This document shows positions 23,871 to 32,103 of a stretch of 36,679 bases of DNA, in pieces. The notes below the pieces were generated by a model. That model saw nothing but the letters and a program-made list of their open reading frames with translations. It did no database searches and was not told the origin of the DNA. Both the position numbers and the translations under genes were made by a program. Source of the DNA: Pseudonocardia sp. CNS-139 (GTDB taxonomy: Bacteria; Actinomycetota; Actinomycetes; Mycobacteriales; Pseudonocardiaceae); NCBI GenBank assembly GCA_001942415.1, contig MKJX01000220.1, forward strand, positions 1 through 36,679, written 5' to 3'. How positions within the stretch are numbered: position 1 is the first letter of the stretch; each line of letters opens with the position of its first letter.

Positions 23871-25019
23871 CTAGCGGTAGATCCGCATGTAGTCGACGAA
23901 CATCTCGGTGGGCTCCGGGTCCCCGCCGTCGGGGAAGTAGTCGAGCTGGATCGTGGGGTGCAGCGCGCTGCTCGGCAGGTGGCCGCGGTTGGTGCTCTCG
24001 AACCACTTCTGGCCGTCGATGAACCCGGTGAGCCGCCCGTCCACCCACTCGACGGCGTAGGTGTGCCACTGGGTGATGTCGATCGTCTTGTGCGCGTACT
24101 CCTGGTCGTTGTTGCCGTAGTGCATGAAGAAGGAGACGTCCGGCGACGCGCTGGTGGTCTCGGCGAAGTCGGTCTCGCCGTCGTTCTTGTCGCCGCTCTC
24201 GGGCCAGAGGATCAGCACCGGGTGGTACTGGTCGTCGCCCCTGGGGAAGCGGGCGCGCATCTCCCAGCGGCCGAACCGCTGGTCGTCGCTCCACGCCATG
24301 CCGCCGGTGTTGCCGTCGGAGTCGCCGCGGATCACCAACGAGCCGTTCTCGACGCTGACCGCGTCGGGCGTGCGGCGGCCGTTGCCGGCGTGGCCCTCGC
24401 CGTCGTACAGACCCCACTTGTCGCTCATGCCGCCGTTGAACTCGTCGGCCTCGACGAGCGTCCAGCCGTGCGTGGCCGCTGCCGACGGGCCCTCGGGGGG
24501 CGGGGCGGCGGGTGCGGCCGGCCGGTTCGCCGCCGCGCGGCGCGCCGGTGCCGGCTGCTCCGCCGGAGCGGGCGGAGGTGCCGCGGCGGGCGGTGGTGGC
24601 GGGGGAGCCTCGGTGGGGAGCGGCTCGGGGACCGGCGTGGGGACGGTGGTGGTCGTCGGGTCGGTGCGGACGATCGCGTTGCTCAGCTCCGGCGCGGCCA
24701 GCGAGGTGTCCTCGGCCGGGCGGGCGAGCGTGGCGACCGTGGTCGCGACGAGCATCACCGCAGCCCCGACGGCGAGCGGCGCCAGCCGGCGGCTCGACGT
24801 GCGCTTGGTGGGGGTGTCCTGGGTGATCACGGAATCGTCGGCGCGGCTCGGGAGGCGGTGCCGCCCGGTCCCGGAGACGATCGTGGTGCCGTGCTCTGCG
24901 GCGATCCTGGCGATCAGCTCGGTGGGGGACTCCAAGCGATCTTCCGAGGGATCGTCGTGGTCGTCGTCCAGGTCCACGAGATCATCGAGATCGTCCGCAG
25001 CGGAGGTCGTCCGTCGCAT
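23871..25019 (-). CDS. Membrane-anchored glycoside hydrolase family 16 protein
   Basis: 382 residues. The N-terminal cytoplasmic part is acidic (DDLDDLVDLDDDHDDPSEDR), then one transmembrane helix (LAPLAVGAAVMLVATTVATLA, near residues 79-99), then a long Pro/Ala/Thr linker to about residue 180. The C-terminal domain has the GH16 fold: FGRWEMRARFP, then the catalytic motif GETDFAET (ExDxxE pattern: nucleophile, Asp, acid/base), WHTYAVEWVDGRLTGFIDG and IQLDYFPDGG. It should act outside the membrane on a beta-linked polysaccharide such as a beta-1,3-glucan; the exact glycan is unknown. The ATG is chosen because TATGGT lies 8 nt upstream. Confidence 0.88.
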   Translation of the reverse strand: MRRTTSAADDLDDLVDLDDDHDDPSEDRLESPTELIARIAAEHGTTIVSGTGRHRLPSRADDSVITQDTPTKRTSSRRLAPLAVGAAVMLVATTVATLARPAEDTSLAAPELSNAIVRTDPTTTTVPTPVPEPLPTEAPPPPPPAAAPPPAPAEQPAPARRAAANRPAAPAAPPPEGPSAAATHGWTLVEADEFNGGMSDKWGLYDGEGHAGNGRRTPDAVSVENGSLVIRGDSDGNTGGMAWSDDQRFGRWEMRARFPRGDDQYHPVLILWPESGDKNDGETDFAETTSASPDVSFFMHYGNNDQEYAHKTIDITQWHTYAVEWVDGRLTGFIDGQKWFESTNRGHLPSSALHPTIQLDYFPDGGDPEPTEMFVDYMRIYR

Positions 25020-25027
25020 GGCCAGAG

Positions 25028-25033
25028 ACCATA
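25028..25033 (-). promoter_or_regulatory. -10 hexamer TATGGT of the GH16 gene
   Basis: TATGGT on the minus strand ends 8 nt before ATG 25019. The remaining 25034-25261 intergenic stretch contains no gene that I can see. Confidence 0.45.
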
Positions 25034-25261
25034 GGGAGAATCGGGCGGCGTGATCAGGAACCTGAGAGCCGAGGTTGCTCGCACGCGCCAAGGGTCGTTT
25101 GGGCGCGCCAGAACGTACCCGAACGGGAGAAGCGACCCAGCTGCGTAGTCCTTTCGGGTTAAGCGGGTTCTCAGCTCACGGTCACAACTACCGCTCATCC
25201 GGGGGATGTCGCTCCGTTAGCCGATTGTTATCGGTGGCTCCATCCGGGAAGCTGGGTAGCG

Positions 25262-25993
25262 ATGCTCCCCGCTGCTCCCCCGGGGGGTGCGTCCTCGTAC
25301 GTGTCGGCCGGTCTGCCGTCACGTGTGTCCGTGCCCCCGAACGACCATGTCCTGTTGGCGCTGCCCCCCACGGCCGCGTCGGCGTCCGTGCTGCGCAGCC
25401 TCCGCTCCGAGGGTGTCTCCGTCAGCCCGGTGAGCGACGGCATCGGCGTGCTCGACGCCGTCCGTGCCCGCGACCCCGCGCTCGTCGTGCTCGACACCGA
25501 GCTGCCCGGACCTGACCAGAGTGCGGTGCTCGCCGCGCTCCAGGCCGAGGCGCCCAACGTGCCGGTGATCGCGGTGACGTCACGCGAACGCCGGTCGAGC
25601 CTGCTCGGCCTGCTGCGCGGCGACCGCGACGACTACCTCGTGCGCCCGTTCGCCGTCGACGAGCTCGCGGCACGCATCCGGCTGCGGCTGCGGCTGGGTC
25701 CGTCCCCCGAGAACAGCGTGCTGCGCCACGGCGAGCTCTCCGTCGACACGGAGTTCGGCGAGGTCACGGTGGACGGCCAGGCCGTCTCGCTGTCGCCCAC
25801 CGAGTACGCGCTGCTCATGGCGCTGTTCGCGGCGCCGGGCGACGTCGTGCCGCCCGACCGGCTCGCGAGCGAGGTCTGGTCCGAACCGGTGTCGGCCAAC
25901 CTCGTGCAGGTCTACATCTCGTACCTGCGCCGCAAGATCGGGGCGGAGCGGATCCGCACGGTCCGCGGCGAAGGTTACGTACTGGAGGCCTGA
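25262..25993 (+). CDS. Orphan OmpR-type response regulator with atypical receiver
   Basis: 243 residues. The receiver covers about residues 28-140: DHVLLALPPTAASASVLRSL lacks the usual paired acidic residues after the first strand; LVVLDTELPGPD keeps the phospho-acceptor Asp; IAVTSRE keeps the Thr/Ser switch; DYLVRPFAVDEL has Arg where the conserved Lys should be. The C-terminal winged helix (VSLSPTEYALLMALFAAPGD, then LVQVYISYLRRKIGAERIRT, VRGEGYVLEA) is a standard OmpR/PhoB DNA-binding domain. No histidine kinase is nearby. It may work without phosphorylation. The first 27 residues before the receiver are Pro/Ser-rich, so a start further in (GTG at VPPNDHVLL) is possible. Confidence 0.85.
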   Translation: MLPAAPPGGASSYVSAGLPSRVSVPPNDHVLLALPPTAASASVLRSLRSEGVSVSPVSDGIGVLDAVRARDPALVVLDTELPGPDQSAVLAALQAEAPNVPVIAVTSRERRSSLLGLLRGDRDDYLVRPFAVDELAARIRLRLRLGPSPENSVLRHGELSVDTEFGEVTVDGQAVSLSPTEYALLMALFAAPGDVVPPDRLASEVWSEPVSANLVQVYISYLRRKIGAERIRTVRGEGYVLEA

Positions 25994-26121
25994 GCTGGGC
26001 GGTTCTACAACTCTTCGGGTGTGATCGCGCGCTGCGACGTGCGACGGGGGCCGCACCGTGCTACCCAGGGGCTCACACGGGTCGCTGGGGCGGCGACCCG
26101 GACGAGAGTTCGGGAGCAGCA

Positions 26122-26397
26122 ATGACCATCGGTGGCATCATCAGCGCAATCGTCATCGGGGCGATCCTCGGCTTCGTGGGCCGGCTCGTGGCGCCTGGCA
26201 AGCAGAACATCCCGATCTGGCTGACGATCCTCACCGGCATCGTGGCGGCCTTCATCGGCACGTTCATCGCCCGCCTGTTCGGCGTCGCCAGCACGGGCGG
26301 CATCGACTGGATCGAGCTGATCGTCCAGATCATCGTCGCCGCCGTCGGTGTCACGCTCGTGGCCGGGCTGTGGGGCCGGCGCAGCGTCAACCGATAG
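26122..26397 (+). CDS. GlsB/YeaQ/YmgE family stress-response membrane protein
   Basis: 91 residues with three membrane helices (about residues 3-21, 33-52 and 64-85). It shows the Transglycosylase-associated (PF04226) pattern GAILGFVGRLVAPGKQNIPI, then ILTGIVAAFIGTFIARLFG. Family members are induced by stress in several bacteria; the biochemical role is unknown and the family name is misleading. It has GGGAGCAGCA as ribosome binding site. It lies downstream of the response regulator (128 nt apart) on the same strand but probably has its own promoter. Confidence 0.88.
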   Translation: MTIGGIISAIVIGAILGFVGRLVAPGKQNIPIWLTILTGIVAAFIGTFIARLFGVASTGGIDWIELIVQIIVAAVGVTLVAGLWGRRSVNR

Positions 26398-26461
26398 CCG
26401 CGTCACCTGACAGACCGGCGCGGTCCCGTTCGCGGGGCCGGGCCGCCGTGGTTTCCACAGG

Positions 26462-27514
26462 TCAGAGCACGAAGGTCCGCGCCGCCGTGAGGAAGGCGTC
26501 GTTCTCCTCCGGCGTCGAGACCGTCACCCGGACGCCGTCCGGCGCGAACGGCCGCACGACCACCTTGTGCTCCAGGCAGTGCGCGGCGAACGCCGTGGTC
26601 CGCGCGCCCAGCGCGAGCCAGACGAAGTTGGACTGCGTCGGCGGCACGGTGTAGCCGGCCGCCAGCAGCGCGTCGCGCACCCGCACCCGCTCGGTGATCG
26701 CGATCCGGCAGTCCGCGAGCAGGCCCTCGGCGTCGTCGAGCGCCGCGATCGCCGCGGCCTGGGCCACGTGGTTCACGCTGAACGGCGAGCAGACCTTGCG
26801 CAGCGCCTCGGCCGTCTCGGCCGACCCGATCGCGTACCCGACCCGCAGGCCGGCGAGCCGGTAGGCCTTGGAGAAGGTCCGCAGCACCACGAGGTTCGGG
26901 TGCGCGTCGACGAGGTCCATCCCGTCGACGACGTCCGGGTCGGTGACGTACTCGTGGTAGGCCTCGTCCAGGGCCACCAGCACGTCCGGCCCGACGCCCG
27001 CCAGCAGCCGCTCCAGCTCGGTGCGGGTGACCGCGGTGCCGGTCGGGTTGTTCGGGCTGCAGACGAACACGAGCCGGGTGTCCGGGCCCACCGCGGCGGC
27101 CATCGTGTCGAGGTCGTGCCGGAAGTCGGCGTCCAGCGGCACGGAGCGGATGACCGCCCCGCCGATCTGCGTGACGATCGGGTACGCCTCGAACGACCGC
27201 CACGCGAACACCACCTCGTCCGCCGGCCGGAGGCAGGTGATCTGCACCAGCTGCTGGCACAGGCTCACCGAGCCGCAGCCGACCGCGATGCGCTCGGGCG
27301 TGACCTTCAGCGTCTCGGCCAGGCGGGCGGTGAGGCTCGTCACGCCGAGATCGGGGTAGCGGTTGCCGGCGGTCGCCGCCTCGGCGATCGCGGCCAGCAC
27401 CCGCGGGCTCGGCGGGAGGGGCACCTCGTTGCTGGCCAGCTTGATCGCCCCGGGGATCGCCCTGCCCGGCACGTAGGCGGGGAGGGTGTCGAGGTCAGGA
27501 CGGATCAGCGGCAT
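26462..27514 (-). CDS. pat: Aromatic amino acid / histidinol-phosphate aminotransferase family (Rv3772 type)
   Basis: 350 residues. A class I/II PLP aminotransferase: KLASNEVPLPPSPRVLAAI near the N-terminus, GCGSVSLCQQLVQ (PLP phosphate contact), VFVCSPNNPTGTAVTRTELE, DEAYHEYV with the PLP-pyridine Asp, and TFSKAYRLAGLRVGYAIGS holding the Schiff-base Lys. It matches the group annotated HisC2/Pat (Rv3772), which in mycobacteria transaminates phenylpyruvate or related substrates rather than histidinol phosphate. Its location near bpa and the galactan genes repeats the mycobacterial neighbourhood. The ATG at 27514 has TACCGT 6 nt upstream. The frame is intact. Confidence 0.88.
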   Translation of the reverse strand: MPLIRPDLDTLPAYVPGRAIPGAIKLASNEVPLPPSPRVLAAIAEAATAGNRYPDLGVTSLTARLAETLKVTPERIAVGCGSVSLCQQLVQITCLRPADEVVFAWRSFEAYPIVTQIGGAVIRSVPLDADFRHDLDTMAAAVGPDTRLVFVCSPNNPTGTAVTRTELERLLAGVGPDVLVALDEAYHEYVTDPDVVDGMDLVDAHPNLVVLRTFSKAYRLAGLRVGYAIGSAETAEALRKVCSPFSVNHVAQAAAIAALDDAEGLLADCRIAITERVRVRDALLAAGYTVPPTQSNFVWLALGARTTAFAAHCLEHKVVVRPFAPDGVRVTVSTPEENDAFLTAARTFVL

Positions 27515-27520
27515 GGCATG

Positions 27521-27526
27521 ACGGTA
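27521..27526 (-). promoter_or_regulatory. -10 hexamer TACCGT of pat
   Basis: TACCGT ends 6 nt before ATG 27514; an overlapping ATG at 27519 is out of frame. Confidence 0.5.
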
Positions 27527-27574
27527 TCCCGGCCAGGCCCGGTGGCGGCGCCGCGCCCGTGCCACCCTGGGACC

Positions 27575-28269
27575 ATGACCGAGATCCGGACGGAGATTGT
27601 CCCTCTCGTCGACGGCAGCACGCTGCGGCTCACCGTCGGCGAGCCGTTCGGCCCGGTCCGCGGGGGGATCGTCGTCCTGCACGAGGCGCGGGGCGTCACC
27701 GATGCCGTGCGCCGCCTCGTGCGGGGACTCGCGGGCGACGGCTGGCTGACCGTCGCGCCGCACCTCTACCACCGCGACGGGGCCGACGAGCTGCACGGAG
27801 CGGAGGACGAGGTACAGGAGCAGGTCGACCGGCTCGACGGCGACGAGGTCATGGCCGACACCGACACGGCGTTCGGGTGGCTCGCCGACCGCGGGATCGG
27901 CGCCGACCGGATGGGCGTGCTGGGCTTCGACCTCGGCGGCTCGGTTGCGCTGTTCGTGGCCGCCAAACGCACGCTCGGCGCAGCCGTCACGGTGGCCGGC
28001 GCGGCGACGGCACCGGCCGGCCGGCTGCGATCCCTGATCGACGCCGCGCCCGGCCTGACGTGCCCGTGGCTCGGGATCTACGGCGAGCGCCGGCCGACGG
28101 CGCCGCCGATCCCGAGGTCGCCGAGCTGCGGGCGGCGGCCGCGTCGGCCCCGGTCGCCACCGACGTCGTCGTCTACCCGCAGAGCGGCCACCGGTTCGAC
28201 GCCGACCCCACCGCCGCGGCCGACGCCTGGCAGCGGATGCTCAACTGGTTCGACTCACACCTGCGCTGA
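27575..28269 (+). CDS. Dienelactone hydrolase family protein with Asp at the nucleophile position (one apparent frameshift)
   Basis: About 231 residues. An alpha/beta hydrolase of the DLH family: GGIVVLHEARGVTDAVRRLV (typical N-terminal motif), LTVAPHLYHRDG, the nucleophile elbow MGVLGFDLGGSVALFVAAKR, and the C-terminal VVVYPQSGHRFDADPTAAAD with the catalytic His. In usual DLH proteins the elbow is GFCxGG or has Ser; here it is GFDLGG, so Asp replaces Cys/Ser. Frames change near 28100, where the acidic member of the triad would lie. CACCCT 6 nt upstream supports ATG 27575. It is divergent from pat. Confidence 0.8.
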
Positions 28270-28359
28270 CGTTCCCCTGTGGGCGGGCCACACAGCCGTC
28301 CGGTGTCGGCTGGGTCGCGCGCCTGGCGAACGGGTGGCCCGGATTGCATGCTGATCGGC

Positions 28360-30337
28360 ATGGCCGCCTCCGAGACCGCCGACGTTCCCGAGCTGCTGTG
28401 GACCCCCGACCCCGGCACGCAGGTCCGCTCGCCGCGTTCACTGAGTGGGTGCGCGCGCATCGCGGGGTCGACGCGCCGGACTACGCCGCGCTGCACGAGT
28501 GGTCGGTGACGGACCTGGAGGGGTTCTGGTCGGCGGTCGCCGAGTTCTGCGGCGTCCGCTTCCACGACGCCCCGTCCGCCGTGCTCGGCCGGCGTGAGAT
28601 GCCGGGCACCGAGTGGTTCCCGGGCGCCACGCTGAACTACGCCGAGCACGCGCTCGCCGCCGGGCCCGGCCGCACCGACGCCGACCTGGCCGTCGTCTTC
28701 GCGCGCGAGGACGGGCTGGAGCGGCAGGTCACCTACGGCGAGCTGCGCGACCTGGTGGCGCGGGCGCGCGCCGGGCTCGTCCGGCTCGGGGTGGGGCGCG
28801 GTGACCGGGTGGTCGCGCTGGCCCCGAACGGCGTGGAGACGCTCGCGATGTTCCTCGCGGCCGCGAGCCTGGGCGCGACCTGGTCGTCGTGCTCGCCGGA
28901 CTTCGGGGCACGGGCCGTGCACGACCGGTTCGCCCAGATCGAGCCGGCCGTCCTGCTCGCCGTCGACGGCTACGTCTACGGCGGGCGACGGTTCGACGTC
29001 CGCGCCACCGTCGACGCGCTGCGCGCCCAGCTCCCCACGCTGCGCGCGACCGTCCTCGTCCCGTACCTGGACGAGGACGCGACGCTCGACGGGACGCTGC
29101 CGTGGGCGGACCTGGTCGCCGAGGCGGCCCCGCTGGAGTTCACGCCGGTCCCGTTCGACCACCCGCTGTGGGTGCTCTACTCGTCCGGCACGACCGGCCT
29201 GCCCAAGGGCATCGTGCACGGGCACGGCGGGATCGTCTGTGAGCACCTCAAAGCCATGCGCCTGCAGATGGAGCTGGGGCCGGGCGAGCGCTTCTTCTGG
29301 TTCACCACCACCGGCTGGATGATGTGGAACTTCCTCATCGGCGGCCTGCTGGTCGGCTCCACGATCGTCCTGTTCGACGGCAACCCCGGCCACCCCGACC
29401 TCGGCGCGCTGTGGGCGCTCGCCGAGCGGCACCGCGTCACCTACTTCGGGACGTCCGCCCCGTTCATCCACGCGAACCTGAAGGCCGGGCAGCGCCCGCG
29501 CGACCGGCACGACCTCTCGGCCCTGCGCGGCATCGGCTCCACCGGCGCACCGCTCTCGCCCGAGGGCTTCCGCTGGATCGGTGACGCCGTCGGCGGGCAC
29601 GTCCAGATCTGCTCGGTGTCGGGCGGCACCGACGTCTGCGCGGCCTTCGTCGCCTCGGCCCCGAACGTGCCGGTGTGGCTCGGGGAGCTGTCGTGCGCGG
29701 CGCTCGGCGCCGCCGTCGTCGCCTACGACGAGAAGGGCCAGGAGCTCGTCGAGGAGGTCGGCGAGCTGGTGATCACCCAGCCGATGCCGTCGATGCCCGT
29801 CGCGTTCTGGAACGACCCCGACGGCACCCGGCTGCGGGCGGCCTACTTCGACGAGTTCCCCGGCGTGTGGCGGCACGGCGACTGGATCCGGCGCACCGCC
29901 CGCGGCTCGTACGTGATCTACGGCCGCAGCGACTCGACGCTCAACCGCGGCGGCGTCCGGATGGGCACCGCGGACTTCTACGCCGTCGTCGAGGGCTTCG
30001 ACGAGGTGCTCGACTCGCTCGTGATCGACACCACGGAGCTGGCGCCCGGGACGAGGGCGCGCTGCTCTGCTTCCTCGTGCTGGCCCCCGGCGCCGCACTC
30101 GCGGACGTCGAGCCGGCCCTGCGCAAGGCGCTGCGCACCGAGCTGTCCCCGCGGCACGTCCCGGACCGGTTCGTGGTGGTCGACGCCGTGCCGCGCACGC
30201 TCAACGGCAAGAAGTGCGAGGTGCCGGTGAAGAAGATCCTCGCCGGCGTCGCCCCGGAGAAGGCGGTGAGCCGGGGGGCACTGCAGAACCCCGACGCCCT
30301 CGGCCCGTTCGTCGCGCTGGCGGTCGGGGGGTCGTGA
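28360..30337 (+). CDS. aacS: Acetoacetyl-CoA synthetase (acetoacetate-CoA ligase; two apparent frameshifts)
   Basis: About 659 residues, the usual length for AacS. It belongs to the ANL adenylating superfamily: ACS-type N-terminal WSVTDLEGFWSAVAEFCGV, AMP-binding P-loop LWVLYSSGTTGLPKGIVHGH (near residue 270), WFTTTGWMMWNFLIGGLL, the block QICSVSGGTDVCAAF characteristic of acetoacetyl-CoA synthetases, hinge YVIYGRSDSTLNRGGVRMG, and the C-terminal catalytic Lys in TLNGKKCEVPVKKILAG. It activates acetoacetate for lipid or ketone-body use in the cytoplasm. Frames change near 28430 and near 30052. ATG 28360 is preferred because CATGCT lies 7 nt upstream; ATG 28348 is in frame but inside that box. 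Confidence 0.9.
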
Positions 30338-30358
30338 ACCACACGGGCGGGGGCCCTG

Positions 30359-30364
30359 TACGCT
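30359..30364 (+). promoter_or_regulatory. -10 hexamer TACGCT of tRNA-Ser(GCU)
   Basis: TACGCT lies 29 nt before the mature 5' end of the tRNA, giving a leader of about 23 nt. Confidence 0.4.
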
Positions 30365-30393
30365 GGGCTTCGCTGGAGGCCGATGAGGCCCCG

Positions 30394-30482
30394 GGAGGCT
30401 TCGCCTAGTCTGGTCTATGGCGCCGCACTGCTAATGCGGTTTGGGGTCACCCCCCATCCCGGGTTCAAATCCCGAGCCTCCG
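30394..30482 (+). tRNA. tRNA-Ser (anticodon GCT)
   Basis: 89-nt type II tRNA. The acceptor GGAGGCT pairs with AGCCTCC, with discriminator G. The anticodon stem-loop is CCGCA-CTGCTAA-TGCGG, so the anticodon is GCT. There is a long GC-rich variable arm and a GGTTCAAAT T-loop. Confidence 0.95.
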
Positions 30483-30534
30483 CGCGGTGCGGCCGACTCC
30501 CGGGTCGGTGGCATGGTGTACAACTGAACAGCAC

Positions 30535-30607
30535 GCGCCCGTAGCTCAATGGATAGAGCATCTGACTACGGATCAGAAGGTTAGGGGTTCGAGTCCCTTC
30601 GGGCGCA
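30535..30607 (+). tRNA. tRNA-Arg (anticodon ACG), integration target
   Basis: 73-nt tRNA. The acceptor GCGCCCG pairs with CGGGCGC, with discriminator A. The anticodon arm is TCTGA-CTACGGA-TCAGA, so the anticodon is ACG (first base normally edited to inosine). There is a GGTTCGAGT T-loop. An integrase gene starts 115 nt downstream, so its 3' end is the probable attachment site. Confidence 0.95.
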
Positions 30608-30616
30608 CACCTGCGA

Positions 30617-30660
30617 ATCTAGCCCTGACCAGCACGGATGGTCAGGGCTAGATCGTTTTT
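30617..30660 (+). terminator. Rho-independent terminator after tRNA-Arg
   Basis: A 14-bp perfect stem (30617-30630 with 30640-30653) with a 9-nt loop is followed by CGTTTTT. It is one of the few classic T-tailed terminators in the window and separates the tRNA transcript from the integrase gene. Confidence 0.9.
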
Positions 30661-30679
30661 CTCACCTTGACGGTGATCT

Positions 30680-30700
30680 TGATCCACGGTCTGATCCACG
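30680..30700 (+). promoter_or_regulatory. Direct repeat TGATCCACG x2 in the integrase promoter
   Basis: TGATCCACG at 30680-30688 and 30692-30700, 12 nt apart (about one helical turn), just upstream of the integrase -10 box. A third copy is at 34964-34972, near the element's regulatory region. Candidate binding sites for the element's own regulator. Confidence 0.5.
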
Positions 30701-30708
30701 ACTCTTGC

Positions 30709-30714
30709 TAGCGT
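30709..30714 (+). promoter_or_regulatory. -10 hexamer TAGCGT of the integrase gene
   Basis: TAGCGT ends 7 nt before GTG 30722, the leaderless arrangement seen in host genes. Confidence 0.5.
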
Positions 30715-30721
30715 CCGCTCC

Positions 30722-32047
30722 GTGGAGGGTGGCAGACAACGCCAGCGCGGGAGCGTTCGCCGGTTCCGGGATCGGATTCAGGTCCGGGTGTCGGCGGGCA
30801 CGGATCCCTCAACGGGGGAGCGGATCGTGCTCGTCGACAGCGTGCTGATCGAGCCGCCGATGAACGAGCGCGCAGTCAAGGCCGCGATGAAGGAGGCCGA
30901 GCGTCGGCGTACGAAGCTCCTCGCAGACGCCGACGAGCTCAAGGTCGCGCGGACGCGGGCGACCGTCGGGGCGCTGCTCGACCGCTGGATGAATCAGCAC
31001 GAGATCGATGCGACCACGAGGATGACCTACGAGTCGCAGATCCGGATGTACATCAGGCCGCGCCTCGGCGACGTGCCGCTCGTGATCTTCGTGCGTGAGG
31101 CCGCTGAGCGGCTGGAGCCCTTCTACGCGCACCTGCGGAGATGCCGGCAGCTGTGCTCCGGGCGGCCGTTCGTCGAGAAGCACGTCCAGGACGACGACCA
31201 CGACTGCGTCGCTGCGAAGTGCCGGGTGCACGTGTGCAGGCCCTACGCCGCATCGAGCGTCCGGTCGATCCACGCCATTCTCTCCGGGGCGTGCAGCGCT
31301 GCCGTGCGCTGGGGCTGGATCAGCTTCAACCCGATGTCGTCGGTCCGGCCGCCGAGCAAGCCCCGGCCGAATCCGCGCCCTCCGACCAGTGAGCAGATGG
31401 CGCGCATCGTCGAGGCCGCTTGGGCCACGTCGCCGGAGTGGGGTCTGTACGTCTGGTTGTCAGCCGTCACCGGTGCCCGTCGCGGCGAGGTGGTTGCGCT
31501 GCAGTGGGAGGACGTCGACCTGCAGGCCGGAGTCGTGCGGCTTGACGAGAACTACGTTCGGACCCCAGCCGGCATGCTGGTCAAGGACACCAAGACCCAC
31601 CAGACGAGGCGGGTGGCGATCGACGGGCCGACGGTCGAGCTGCTGCGCCGTCGTCAGCAGGATTGCGCGGAGCAGCTCGCGGCGCTGTCCGTCCCGTTGA
31701 CCGGACGGACGTGGGTGTTCTCGGCGCGACCCGACTTCGGGCGTCCACGTGATCCTTCTGCGCTCACCCGCCGCTACAGCCGCCTGGTGGCGAAGCTCGG
31801 GATCGACACGTCGTTGAAGGAACTTCGCCACTACTCGGCGACCGAACTGCTGACGGCTGGCGTCGACCTGCGAACGGTCGCCGGCCGCCTCGGCCACGGG
31901 GACGGGACGACGACGCTCCGGCACTATGCCGCGTGGGTCGGTGCCGCTGACCAGGCGGCCGCGACGACGATTGGCGCCCGGATGCCGCCGGGCCTCAGCC
32001 AGCGAGGCGGCTCACCGGACCGGCCGACGAAGCGGTCCCGCGCGTAG
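30722..32047 (+). CDS. int: Tyrosine recombinase (site-specific integrase)
   Basis: 441 residues. An N-terminal SAM-like core-binding domain (VGALLDRWMNQHEIDATTRM, TYESQIRMYIRPRLGDVPL) is followed by the catalytic domain. Catalytic residues are Arg253 in TGARRGE, Lys in VKDTKTHQTRR, Arg369 and His370 in KELRHYSATELL, His392 in GRLGHGDG, and nucleophile Tyr402 in LRHYAAW. The first His of the usual HxxR box is Lys366. A Cys/His-rich insert lies between the domains (about residues 138-176; Cys and His in C-x3-C, HDC, C, HVC). This layout is typical of integrases of actinomycete integrative elements. It should recombine the tRNA-Arg 3' end (attB) with attP. The GTG start is supported by TAGCGT 7 nt upstream. 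The frame is intact. Confidence 0.93.
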   Translation: MEGGRQRQRGSVRRFRDRIQVRVSAGTDPSTGERIVLVDSVLIEPPMNERAVKAAMKEAERRRTKLLADADELKVARTRATVGALLDRWMNQHEIDATTRMTYESQIRMYIRPRLGDVPLVIFVREAAERLEPFYAHLRRCRQLCSGRPFVEKHVQDDDHDCVAAKCRVHVCRPYAASSVRSIHAILSGACSAAVRWGWISFNPMSSVRPPSKPRPNPRPPTSEQMARIVEAAWATSPEWGLYVWLSAVTGARRGEVVALQWEDVDLQAGVVRLDENYVRTPAGMLVKDTKTHQTRRVAIDGPTVELLRRRQQDCAEQLAALSVPLTGRTWVFSARPDFGRPRDPSALTRRYSRLVAKLGIDTSLKELRHYSATELLTAGVDLRTVAGRLGHGDGTTTLRHYAAWVGAADQAAATTIGARMPPGLSQRGGSPDRPTKRSRA

Positions 32048-32103
32048 CCTGAAGCTGCGGGTCTCCTTGATGTCGACGCTTCCGAAGGCGGGCCGATCTC
32101 CCG

